Assembly (NCBI RefSeq): GCF_004358695.1
Contig: NZ_SNAA01000001.1
Location: forward strand, 1-64,000
Origin: Palleronia sediminis
GTDB taxonomy: Bacteria; Pseudomonadota; Alphaproteobacteria; Rhodobacterales; Rhodobacteraceae
Direction of reading: 5' to 3'
DNA length: 64,000 nucleotides
The notes under the pieces are model-generated. The model did not search any database and had not been told where the DNA came from. It was given only the letters and a program-made list of their open reading frames with translations. The translations under genes and the position numbers were made by a program. Positions 15,991 to 23,709 of this stretch are shown piece by piece; the stretch's first letter is position 1, and the number at the start of each line of letters is the position of its first letter.

Positions 15991-17312
15991 CGAAGGCCCC
16001 CGCGAAATCAGGAATGGTCCGGAAACTGCGCTGCGCGATCTACACTCGGAAATCCTCCGAGGAAGGGCTGGAGCAGGAGTTCAACTCGCTCCACGCCCAG
16101 CGCGAGGCCTGCGAGGCGTTCATCGCCAGTCAGCGCTCCGTGGGCTGGGTGCTGGTGCGTGATCAGTATGACGATGGCGGCATCTCCGGCGGCACGCTGG
16201 ATCGCCCCGGCCTCCAGCGGCTGCTGGAAGACATCGAGGACGGGCTTGTCGATGTCGTCGTGGTCTACAAGATCGACCGCCTCAGCCGCTCGCTGGCGGA
16301 CTTCGCCAAGCTGGTCGAGGTGTTCGACCGGAACGGCGTGACGTTCGTCTCGGTGACGCAAAGCTTCAACACGACCACGTCGATGGGACGGCTGACGCTG
16401 AACATCCTGCTCTCCTTCGCCCAGTTCGAGAGGGAGGTCACCGCAGAGCGCATCCGCGACAAGGTCGCCGCCAGCCGCAAGAAGGGGATATGGATGGGGG
16501 GCGTGCCGCCCTACGGCTACCGGGTGGAAAACCGCAAACTGCTGGTGGACGAGGAAGCCGCCGCGCACGTCCGCTGGATCTTCGCGCGCTTCCTCGAGAT
16601 CGGGTCGGGCACGGAACTGGCGCGGGAGGTCGGCGCGCGCGGCATCCGCACCTCGCGCGGGAACAGGATCGACAAGAAGTACGTCTATCGGATGCTCAGC
16701 AACCGCGCCTACATCGGCGAGGCGGTCCACAAGGGCGACAGCTACCCCGGAGAGCACGACGCGATCATCGACCGCGAGACGTGGGACCGCGTCCACGCCA
16801 TCTTGCAGGAAAGCCCGCGCAAGCGAGCCGCCCGCACCCGCGCCGAGACGCCCGCGCTGCTGAAGGGGCTGCTGTTCGGTCCCGATGACGCGGCCTTCTC
16901 GCCGACGCATACCCGCAAGGGCGACAGGCTCTACCGCTACTATGTGAGCCAGACGGTGTTGAAGCACGGCGCCGGGTTATGCCCCGTGGGACGCGTGCCC
17001 GCGGGCGAGATCGAGGCCGCCGTCATCGAGCAGCTGCGCGCCGTGTTCCGCCAGCCGGAGATCGTGGCGGGGACATGGAAGGCGGCGCGCGCCCACGCCG
17101 ACGACATCACCGAGGCCGACGCCTGCGCGGCCCTGCAGCAACTGGACCCGCTGTGGGACGAACTCTTCCCGGCCGAACAGGCGCGGATCGTGGCGCTGCT
17201 GGTCGAGCGCGTGGACATCGGCACCGAGGGCCTGAATGTCCGACTGCGCGTCGACGGCCTCAGTGGCCTTGCTCGCGAGATGCTTGCAGGCGGCACCGAG
17301 GCGGCAGCATGA
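15987..17312 (+). CDS. large serine recombinase (prophage integrase)
   Basis: A 441-residue recombinase. The resolvase domain (about 15-160) has the catalytic Ser in YTRKSSEEGLEQEF at 23/24, KIDRLSRSLADF, and FAQFEREVTAERIRDK. The recombinase domain (about 165-270) has GGVPPYGYRVENRK and SNRAYIGEAVHKG. The zinc-ribbon region reads LLKGLLFGPDDAAFSPTHTRKGDRLYRYY; the usual Cys pairs are absent, so the ribbon is metal-free or degenerate. It is the likely integrase of the prophage whose early genes lie to the left. It is coupled to DUF2924 upstream and to a small gene downstream by ATGA overlaps. Confidence 0.92.
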
Positions 17313-17710
17313 CCAGCAGGACACCGATCCCGGACACCGTGACGCTGCATGTCCCGTTCCGCATCGTGAAGCGCGGCGGTAGAAAGGAGGTGAAGTTGCC
17401 GGACGGCGCCGTGCAGCCGAGGCGGACCGACACTACGCTGGTCAAGGCGCTGGCCCGCGCGTTCCGCTGGAGGAGGATGCTGGAGTCTGGGGAGTTCGCC
17501 ACCATCGCCGACCTGGCCGAGCGCGAGGGGATTGCGCCGTCTTACATGACCCGCGTCCTGCGCCTGACGCTGCTTTCGCCCGACATAGTGGAGGCGATCC
17601 TGGACGGGAAGCAGGGGCCGGAGGTGACGCTCTCGCAGGTGCTGAAACCATTTCCGTTGGAATGGGAGCGCCAAAATCACAGAATTAGTACAACGAAATC
17701 TGATACTTAG
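17309..17710 (+). CDS. small HTH-like protein coupled to the recombinase, possibly altered at its C-terminus (133 aa)
   Basis: The ATG at 17309 overlaps the recombinase stop (ATGA). The core FATIADLAEREGIAPSYMTRVLRL at about residues 60-83 is a ParB/HTH-like motif seen in the third gene of DUF2924-recombinase operons, and VLKPFPLEWERQ is the usual family ending. Here the frame goes on with NHRISTTKSDT in clearly more AT-rich DNA. The last dozen codons may therefore come from the integration site. It ends one base before the convergent 56-aa ORF. Confidence 0.75.
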   Translation: MTSRTPIPDTVTLHVPFRIVKRGGRKEVKLPDGAVQPRRTDTTLVKALARAFRWRRMLESGEFATIADLAEREGIAPSYMTRVLRLTLLSPDIVEAILDGKQGPEVTLSQVLKPFPLEWERQNHRISTTKSDT

Positions 17711-17711
17711 A

Positions 17712-17882
17712 TCAGCTTACCTTGAAGCGACCGGATAGATTCGCGCGTGTTGCAGACGACTGGTTGCTGACAGCAACCTTCACGTCGGCGATGCGCTGCT
17801 GCAGAGGTTTGGCTTGGATCTTCTGGCCCTTTGGTGCCTTCGAGAGAACAGCTGTGCCACCCTGAGCTTGCTTGGCCTGCAT
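17712..17882 (-). CDS. 56-aa basic protein opposite the avcD leader
   Basis: Minus-strand ORF from the ATG at 17882, preceded by a strong GGAGGA ribosome-binding site 7 nt upstream, which argues for real translation. It begins MQAKQAQGGTAVLSKAPKGQ and ends ANLSGRFKVS. It is rich in Lys, Gln and Ser, with no hydrophobic segment, and probably basic. It is divergent from avcD, so the promoters of both must lie within 17883-18013, where the deaminase antitoxin RNA is expected. It could be an additional regulator, a phage trigger sensor or an unrelated gene; no family is recognised. Confidence 0.6.
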   Translation of the reverse strand: MQAKQAQGGTAVLSKAPKGQKIQAKPLQQRIADVKVAVSNQSSATRANLSGRFKVS

Positions 17883-17889
17883 CTTGTCT

Positions 17890-18010
17890 TCCTCCGCCTG
17901 CTTATGACTACACCTTGAATCACTTGATGATTCACCGCAAGTTCCTTCTGCATCTCTCACAACCTCAGATCCAACGCAAACACGTTGGATCGCGCAGGGC
18001 CGAGGCCGAA
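17890..18010 (+). ncRNA. candidate structured leader / AvcI-like antitoxin RNA
   Basis: Known AvcD deaminases are held inactive by a non-coding RNA, AvcI, encoded just upstream. The gap before avcD contains two perfect stem-loops: TGAATCA / TGATTCA (17916-17922 and 17928-17934, loop 5 nt), and ATCCAACG / CGTTGGAT (17969-17976 and 17983-17990, loop 6 nt). The second ends 23 nt before the avcD start. Boundaries are guessed, no clear promoter was identified, and strand is assumed from avcD. The hairpins could instead be operators for the divergent genes. Confidence 0.4.
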
Positions 18011-18013
18011 AAC

Positions 18014-19516
18014 ATGAGACCAGAGTTAGTAATCGGCCTTGTTGGCCCAATTGGTTGCGACATTACAATTGTCGAGAAAGCGATTGCTGCAGCGCTGAAA
18101 CAAGTCGACTACAAGGCAATACACATAAGCCTCTCCGAAGGCATCGCCGATCTACTCGAGGAGAAAAAGGAAGCGCGTCCTGCTCTGAGCTCATTGGCAG
18201 AGAAGATTGCGTCGGGCAATGAAGTTCGACGTCTCTACTCAAAAAACGGCATACTCGCAGCGTATGCCATTACTAAAATCCGGGAGCAGAGAGCCGAAAT
18301 TGCTTCCGAAGCGGGAATTATACCTCCAGAGAACGCTACTCTGGAGGAAGTGCGCTTAGATAGCGTCGCATATATCGTCAGGCAGTTCAAGAGACCTGAA
18401 GAAATTCAATTGATGCGAAAAATATATGGCCCTGCATTCATTCAAGTATCTGTAACTCAAGATCGGCAGGACAGAATATCCAATCTAACAGCGAGACTTG
18501 GCAGGGAGAATCCAGGCCTGAAGCCGGAAGACCGCGAGGCGGAGGCCAAAAAGCTTATCCGACAAGATGAAAATGAAGACGAGGACGATTACGGTCAGAG
18601 GCTGACAAAGATATTTCACCTAGCAGATGCGTTCATCGACGCTAAAGACGAGGACTTTACCTCGGCTACCTGCGTCAGATTTATCAACGCCCTTTTTGGG
18701 CGCAACAATGCCGCTCCGACCAAAGACGAATTTGGCAGCTACCTAGCCAAATCTGCTTCATTGCGATCTGTGGATCTGTCTCGTCAAGTTGGCGCCGCCA
18801 TTCTTAGCAGCGACGGCGACGTTATCACCATCGGCTGTAATGAAGTACCCAAGCCCGGAGGCGGTAACTACTGGGACGAGGACGTCAACAAGAAGCGCGA
18901 CATCGACAAGGGAGGTGAGGCCAACAAGGAAGAAACGAGCCGCATTATCTATGATTTTCTGAAGACGCTATCAGACCATGACTTGCTCGCAGGCGGAAAG
19001 GAACCTGGCGATATCCTTAAAGATGAAGATCTGAACGACGCAATTAACGACTCCATGATAGGTGAAATCACCGAATATGGCCGCATGATTCATGCCGAGA
19101 TGAATGCGATCAGCGACGCTGCACGACTTGGCCGCTCGGTTCGAGGTGCCACCCTTTATGTGACCACCTTTCCTTGCCATAATTGCGCCAAGCACATCAT
19201 TGGATGCGGCATAGCGAGAGTGATTTTTATTGAACCATACCCAAAGAGTCGCACTGAGCTTCTTTATGGCGACTTAGTTTCCATTGGTGAACACGAAGAA
19301 GGAAAGGTTGAATTTGCACATTTTTCGGGAATTTCTCCTTCTCGATTCTCATCGATCTTTGAGAAATCTAGAAGACGAAGCAGAAGAACCGGCATGATCG
19401 AAGATTGGTATCAAGGGGAATGCCGACCAAGAATTGGTGAGCAAGAAATCGATTACATTGCCTCAGAGGCCCACGCGATTCTTGACAACTTTCAGATGGA
19501 AGACCCGTCAGCATGA
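18014..19516 (+). CDS. avcD: anti-phage dCTP/dCMP deaminase AvcD
   Basis: A 500-residue two-domain protein matching the AvcD plan. The N-terminal P-loop kinase-like domain has a degenerate Walker A (GLVGPIGCD, residues 8-16). The C-terminal deoxycytidylate deaminase domain has HAEMNAI (zinc His360 and catalytic Glu362) and PCHNC (zinc Cys388 and Cys391). AvcD depletes dCTP/dCMP when phage shuts down host transcription and its RNA inhibitor decays. The ATG at 18014 fits the domain start; the frame back to 17831 runs through the leader hairpins. DNA here is more AT-rich than in its neighbours, suggesting separate transfer. Its stop overlaps the first hsdM start (ATGA), putting the deaminase at the head of the restriction operon. 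Confidence 0.88.
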   Translation: MRPELVIGLVGPIGCDITIVEKAIAAALKQVDYKAIHISLSEGIADLLEEKKEARPALSSLAEKIASGNEVRRLYSKNGILAAYAITKIREQRAEIASEAGIIPPENATLEEVRLDSVAYIVRQFKRPEEIQLMRKIYGPAFIQVSVTQDRQDRISNLTARLGRENPGLKPEDREAEAKKLIRQDENEDEDDYGQRLTKIFHLADAFIDAKDEDFTSATCVRFINALFGRNNAAPTKDEFGSYLAKSASLRSVDLSRQVGAAILSSDGDVITIGCNEVPKPGGGNYWDEDVNKKRDIDKGGEANKEETSRIIYDFLKTLSDHDLLAGGKEPGDILKDEDLNDAINDSMIGEITEYGRMIHAEMNAISDAARLGRSVRGATLYVTTFPCHNCAKHIIGCGIARVIFIEPYPKSRTELLYGDLVSIGEHEEGKVEFAHFSGISPSRFSSIFEKSRRRSRRTGMIEDWYQGECRPRIGEQEIDYIASEAHAILDNFQMEDPSA

Positions 19517-21048
19517 GCGATGCGTCTGCATCCGAGAGGCCGGAGCCGGCCGAGACTTCTAATGAGTTGCGATCGGCACTCTGGGATGCAGCCAATACGC
19601 TGCGGGGCTCAGCCGTCGATAGAACTGATTGGAAAGGATACATCCTCCCACTCTTGTTCTTCAAACGCATCTCCGATGTTTGGGAGGAAGAGAGAGCCGA
19701 GGCGCAGGAGATCTATGGCGAGACGGATCCCTCGCTGTTCCCCGAGATCCATCGCTTCGTCGTCCCCGAAGGTTGCCACTGGAATGACGTTCGCGAGACC
19801 GCGACGAATGTCGGGGCCGCGCTTCACCACGCGATGCAGGAGATTGAGCGGGCCAACCCAGACACGCTGTTCCGCGTTTTCGGCACCGCCGACTGGGGCA
19901 ACAAGGAGAAGTTCTCGGACGAGTTGCTCAAGGATCTGATCGAGGGGTTCTCGGACATCGGGCTCGGCAACCAGGCGGTCAGCACGGATGTCCTCGGTGA
20001 CGCCTACGAGTACCTGATCGGAAAATTCGCCGACGTCACCCGCCGCAACAAGGCCGGCGAGTTCTACACCCCGCGCAGCGTCGTACGGATGATGGTCGAG
20101 ATACTCCATCCCCAGGAGGGCGAAAGCATCTATGACCCCGCCTGCGGAACGGGCGGCATGCTGCTTGGCGCGATCGAACATGTCATGCGTATGGGCGGCG
20201 ATCCGCGGACCTTCTATGGCAAGATCTACGGTCAGGAGAAGAACCTCACCACGTCCGCCATCGCGCGCATGAACCTGGTCCTGCACGGGATCGAGGACTT
20301 CCAGATCGCCCGCGAAGATACGCTTCGCAGCCCCGCCTTCACGGACTCGAGCACCAGCGGCATCGCCACCTTCGACTGCGTCATTGCGAACCCACCGTTC
20401 TCGCTGAAGGAATGGGGGCGCGAGCTCTGGGAGGCCGACCCGTGGGGACGCGCCCAATACGGGATCCCGCCAGAAAGCTACGGCGATTATGCCTTCGTCC
20501 AGCACATGATTTCGTCGATGGCGCCGACCGGAAACAGCAGGATGGCCGTCGTCCTGCCGCAGGGCGCCCTGTTCCGGAAGTCGGCGGAGGGGACCATCCG
20601 TAAGGCGCTCCTCGAGAACGACATGATCGAGGCCGTCATCGGCCTGGCGCCGAACCTGTTCTACGGCACACAGCTTGCCGGCTGCGTGGTCGTGCTTCGG
20701 CGCAAGAAGCCGGCCGAGCGCAAGAAGAAGGTCCTGATCATCGATGCCTCAAGCCTGTTCCGCAAAGGCCGCGCGCAGAACTTCCTCGACCAGGAGCACA
20801 GCGACCAGATCGTCGCCTGGTACCGCGCCTTCGAGGATGTCGAGGATCGCGCCAAGGTCACCACCATCGACGAGATCAACAAGGAAGGCTGGACGCTCAA
20901 CATCTCCCGCTACGTGCTGCCGCCCATCGGCGAGGACATCCCTCCGCTGCCCGAGGCTGTTGATGCCTTCAAGACAGCTCTCGCCGATGCGCGTGCGGCC
21001 GAGGATCACCTGCGCAAGGTGCTGACCGAGGGAGGCTGGCTGCAATGA
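19513..21048 (+). CDS. hsdM: type I restriction-modification methyltransferase subunit HsdM, first copy
   Basis: A 511-residue N6-adenine methyltransferase subunit. The N-terminal helical bundle includes LWDAANTLRGSAVDRTDWKG, then ILPLLFFKRISDVWEEE. The methyltransferase core has the SAM motif YDPACGTGGM near 206-215, and the catalytic NPPF near 293-296. AGEFYTPRSVVRMMVE precedes motif I as in other HsdM proteins. It is coupled to avcD upstream and to a second, clearly different hsdM downstream by ATGA overlaps. Both copies keep their catalytic motifs, so neither looks like a dead duplicate. Confidence 0.93.
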   Translation: MSDASASERPEPAETSNELRSALWDAANTLRGSAVDRTDWKGYILPLLFFKRISDVWEEERAEAQEIYGETDPSLFPEIHRFVVPEGCHWNDVRETATNVGAALHHAMQEIERANPDTLFRVFGTADWGNKEKFSDELLKDLIEGFSDIGLGNQAVSTDVLGDAYEYLIGKFADVTRRNKAGEFYTPRSVVRMMVEILHPQEGESIYDPACGTGGMLLGAIEHVMRMGGDPRTFYGKIYGQEKNLTTSAIARMNLVLHGIEDFQIAREDTLRSPAFTDSSTSGIATFDCVIANPPFSLKEWGRELWEADPWGRAQYGIPPESYGDYAFVQHMISSMAPTGNSRMAVVLPQGALFRKSAEGTIRKALLENDMIEAVIGLAPNLFYGTQLAGCVVVLRRKKPAERKKKVLIIDASSLFRKGRAQNFLDQEHSDQIVAWYRAFEDVEDRAKVTTIDEINKEGWTLNISRYVLPPIGEDIPPLPEAVDAFKTALADARAAEDHLRKVLTEGGWLQ

Positions 21049-22553
21049 CCGACCACCTCTCCCAGCGCGAGCTCGAAAGCTATCTCTGGGGCGCCGCGAC
21101 GCTGCTCCGCGGCCTCGTCGATGCCAGTGACTACAAGCAGTACATCTTCCCGCTGATGTTCTTCAAACGCCTCTCCGACGTCTGGGACGAGGATTACCAG
21201 GAGGCGCTCGACGAAACCGGCGACGAGGGCTACGCGACCGCCACCGCGAACGACCGCTTCGTCATCCCCGAGGAGGCGCACTGGAACGACGTGCGCAGCG
21301 CGCCCAAGGATGTCGGGCGGGCGCTCCTCTCGGCCTTCCTCGCTATCGAGGCGGCCAACCCCGAGCGGCTGCAGGGCGTCTTCGGCAACGCGCCGTGGAC
21401 CGACAAGGGCCAGATGCCCGACGCCACGCTCAAGAACCTGATCGAGCACTGCTCGAAGCACGATCTGACGCTCGCCGCCGTGCCCGAGGACGAGCTTGGC
21501 AACGGCTACGAATACCTCATCAAGAAGTTCGCTGACGACAGCGGCCACACGGCGCAGGAGTTCTACACCAACCGCACGCTGGTCCACCTTATGGCGCAGA
21601 TGCTGCAGCCGAAATCGGGCGAAAGCATCTATGACCCGACCTGCGGCACCGGGGGCATGCTGATCTCTTGCCTCGCCGAGGTGAAACGGCGCGGCGGCGA
21701 GACGCGCACCATGGGCCTTTACGGGCAGGAGCTCATCACCATCACCGCCGCCATCGCCCGGATGAACCTCGTCATCCACGGCGTGTCGGACTTCCAGATC
21801 TCCAGCGGCAACACGCTGGCCGCCCCCGCCTTCGCGGAAGGCGACGCACTGCGCACCTTCGACGTGGTCCTCGCCAATCCGCCGTACTCCATCAAGAAAT
21901 GGAACCGCGGCGCGTGGGAGAAGGATGTCTGGGGGCGCAACTTCCTCGGCACCCCACCGCAGGGGCGAGCGGACTACGCCTTCTTCCAGCACATCCTGCA
22001 AAGCATGGACCCCGAGACCGGGCGCTGCGCGATCCTGTTTCCGCATGGCGTGCTCTTCCGCAACGAAGAGGCCGAGATGCGGCGCAAGCTGATCGAGGCC
22101 GATCTGGTGGAATGCGTGCTCGGGCTCGGGCCGGGGCTCTTCTACAACTCGCCGATGGAGGCTTGCGTCATCGTCTGCCGCAGCCGCAAGCCGGCTGAAC
22201 GGCAGGGACGCATCCTGTTCATCGACGCGGTGGCCGAGATCGCGCGCGAGCGGGCGCAGAGCTTCCTGCGCGACGCGCATCAGGCGCGCGTCCTGGCGGC
22301 CTATAAGGCATTCGAGGACGCACCCGGCTTCGCCGCCGTGGTCAGCACGGCCGACGTCCTGGCGGCCGAGGCGAACCTGTCTATCGCGCGCTACGTGAAG
22401 AAACAGAAGCCAGTAGTGGCGGCAGAGGATGCCATAACGCTCGCGGCGGCCTGGGGCGCCTTCGATGCCGAGGGGCGCGAGTTCTGGACCGGCATGGATG
22501 GGCTGGTCGACATGCTCGACGGGCTTGCCCCGGCGGAGGACGCCGATGCTTGA
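21045..22553 (+). CDS. hsdM: type I restriction-modification methyltransferase subunit HsdM, second paralogue
   Basis: A 502-residue protein with the same domain order as the first HsdM but only partly similar sequence: DASDYKQYIFPLMFFKRLSD at the N-terminus, YDPTCGTGGM near 196-205 and the catalytic NPPY near 278-281. An Ala-rich C-terminal extension (VVAAEDAITLAAAWGAFDAE) is absent from copy one. The stop overlaps the hsdS start. A canonical type I enzyme has M2S1 stoichiometry from one gene. Two intact and diverged M genes suggest a heterodimeric M1-M2 methylase or alternative partners for the single HsdS. Confidence 0.93.
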   Translation: MTDHLSQRELESYLWGAATLLRGLVDASDYKQYIFPLMFFKRLSDVWDEDYQEALDETGDEGYATATANDRFVIPEEAHWNDVRSAPKDVGRALLSAFLAIEAANPERLQGVFGNAPWTDKGQMPDATLKNLIEHCSKHDLTLAAVPEDELGNGYEYLIKKFADDSGHTAQEFYTNRTLVHLMAQMLQPKSGESIYDPTCGTGGMLISCLAEVKRRGGETRTMGLYGQELITITAAIARMNLVIHGVSDFQISSGNTLAAPAFAEGDALRTFDVVLANPPYSIKKWNRGAWEKDVWGRNFLGTPPQGRADYAFFQHILQSMDPETGRCAILFPHGVLFRNEEAEMRRKLIEADLVECVLGLGPGLFYNSPMEACVIVCRSRKPAERQGRILFIDAVAEIARERAQSFLRDAHQARVLAAYKAFEDAPGFAAVVSTADVLAAEANLSIARYVKKQKPVVAAEDAITLAAAWGAFDAEGREFWTGMDGLVDMLDGLAPAEDADA

Positions 22554-23709
22554 GCGCCCCACGAAACTCGTCTCTTACCGCTTCGATCAACTGGCGGATC
22601 AGATCAACGACCGGGTCATGCCGGATGAGGCCGACGTGGACCGCTACGTCGGCCTGGAACACCTCGATCCCGACAGCCTGCGCATCCGCCGGTGGGGCGA
22701 CACCAGCGAGGTCGAGTCCACCAAGCTGCTGTTCAAGCCAGGCGACATCATCTTCGGCAAGCGCCGGGTCTATCAGCGCAAGGTGGCAGTGGCGGATTTC
22801 GAGGGGATCTGCTCGGCGCACGCCATGGTGCTGCGGGCCAAGCCAGAAACCGTGCTGCCTGAATTCCTGCCCTTCTTCATGCAGAGTGATCTGTTCATGG
22901 AGCGGGCGCTCAGTATCTCGGTCGGCTCGCTCTCGCCGTCGATCAATTGGAAGGCACTGGCAAAAGAGGAATTTCTGCTGCCGCCGATCCAGGAGCAAGC
23001 GCGTGCTCTTGACTTGATGCGCGCAATGCAAGCGAACGTGGACGCATTGGTCGCGCAGGCAGACGCAGCGCAGACAGTGTTTTATTCCGCCGTGGACGAC
23101 GTCTTTGGACGCTCGGCCAGTAGAGAAGGCTATCGTGTTGCGAGCCTAAAAAGCCTCAGCACAAAGATTGTAGACGGCGTTCACCACACACCGAAATATG
23201 TTGAGAGCGGGATACCATTTCTTACTGTTGAAAACCTCACGCGTGGGTCGGGAATTGACTTTTCGGATACTCGATTTGTGACCAAGGAAGATCACCTTAG
23301 TTTTATATCGCGCGCTCATCCCGAAAAAGGTGACGTCCTTATTTCAAAGGATGGTACACTTGGCGTCTCCCGTGTCATCGAAACCGAAACAGATTTCAGC
23401 ATCTTTGTATCTGTTGCACTGGTGAAGCCAAAACGTGATCTGCTCGATCCGTGGTTTCTCAGGTTCTACTTCGAATCAAGTCTCTTTAAGCGACATATTG
23501 CCTCTCGTGTTTCCGGCTCGGCCCTCAAGCACATTCACTTGATCGACCTTCGAGAGAGCCCGATTCCGCTTCTCAGTATCAATGAGCAAAAAGAGGCCTC
23601 CCGAAATATTGCGAGAATCCATAGCGCAATGCTGAATGCAGAAGCCCGGGTGAAAGAGGCTCAAGCCCTCTACATGAGAGGTTTGGCAGCAATAGCGGAG
23701 GGTGTTTGA
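22546..23709 (+). CDS. hsdS: type I specificity subunit HsdS with a transferred second recognition domain
   Basis: A 387-residue specificity subunit with the usual TRD1-helix-TRD2-helix plan. TRD1 runs to about residue 150 (ending LAKEEFLLPPIQEQARAL) and is followed by a coiled spacer (MQANVDALVAQADAAQ). TRD2 spans about 195-350 (LSTKIVDGVHHTPKYVESG, then VLISKDGTLG) and ends with INEQKEASRNIARIHS and a second spacer. From about 23130 to 23690 base composition shifts sharply to AT-rich compared with TRD1 and the flanking hsd genes. This is the sign of a TRD2 swap that changes half of the target sequence. It overlaps hsdM by 8 bp and hsdR by 1 bp. Confidence 0.92.
   Translation: MLERPTKLVSYRFDQLADQINDRVMPDEADVDRYVGLEHLDPDSLRIRRWGDTSEVESTKLLFKPGDIIFGKRRVYQRKVAVADFEGICSAHAMVLRAKPETVLPEFLPFFMQSDLFMERALSISVGSLSPSINWKALAKEEFLLPPIQEQARALDLMRAMQANVDALVAQADAAQTVFYSAVDDVFGRSASREGYRVASLKSLSTKIVDGVHHTPKYVESGIPFLTVENLTRGSGIDFSDTRFVTKEDHLSFISRAHPEKGDVLISKDGTLGVSRVIETETDFSIFVSVALVKPKRDLLDPWFLRFYFESSLFKRHIASRVSGSALKHIHLIDLRESPIPLLSINEQKEASRNIARIHSAMLNAEARVKEAQALYMRGLAAIAEGV

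Noticed and set aside
21006..22562. 518-codon minus-strand frame opposite the second hsdM
   Set aside because: It mirrors an intact methyltransferase gene codon by codon and has no family motif; other hsd genes show similar antisense frames.
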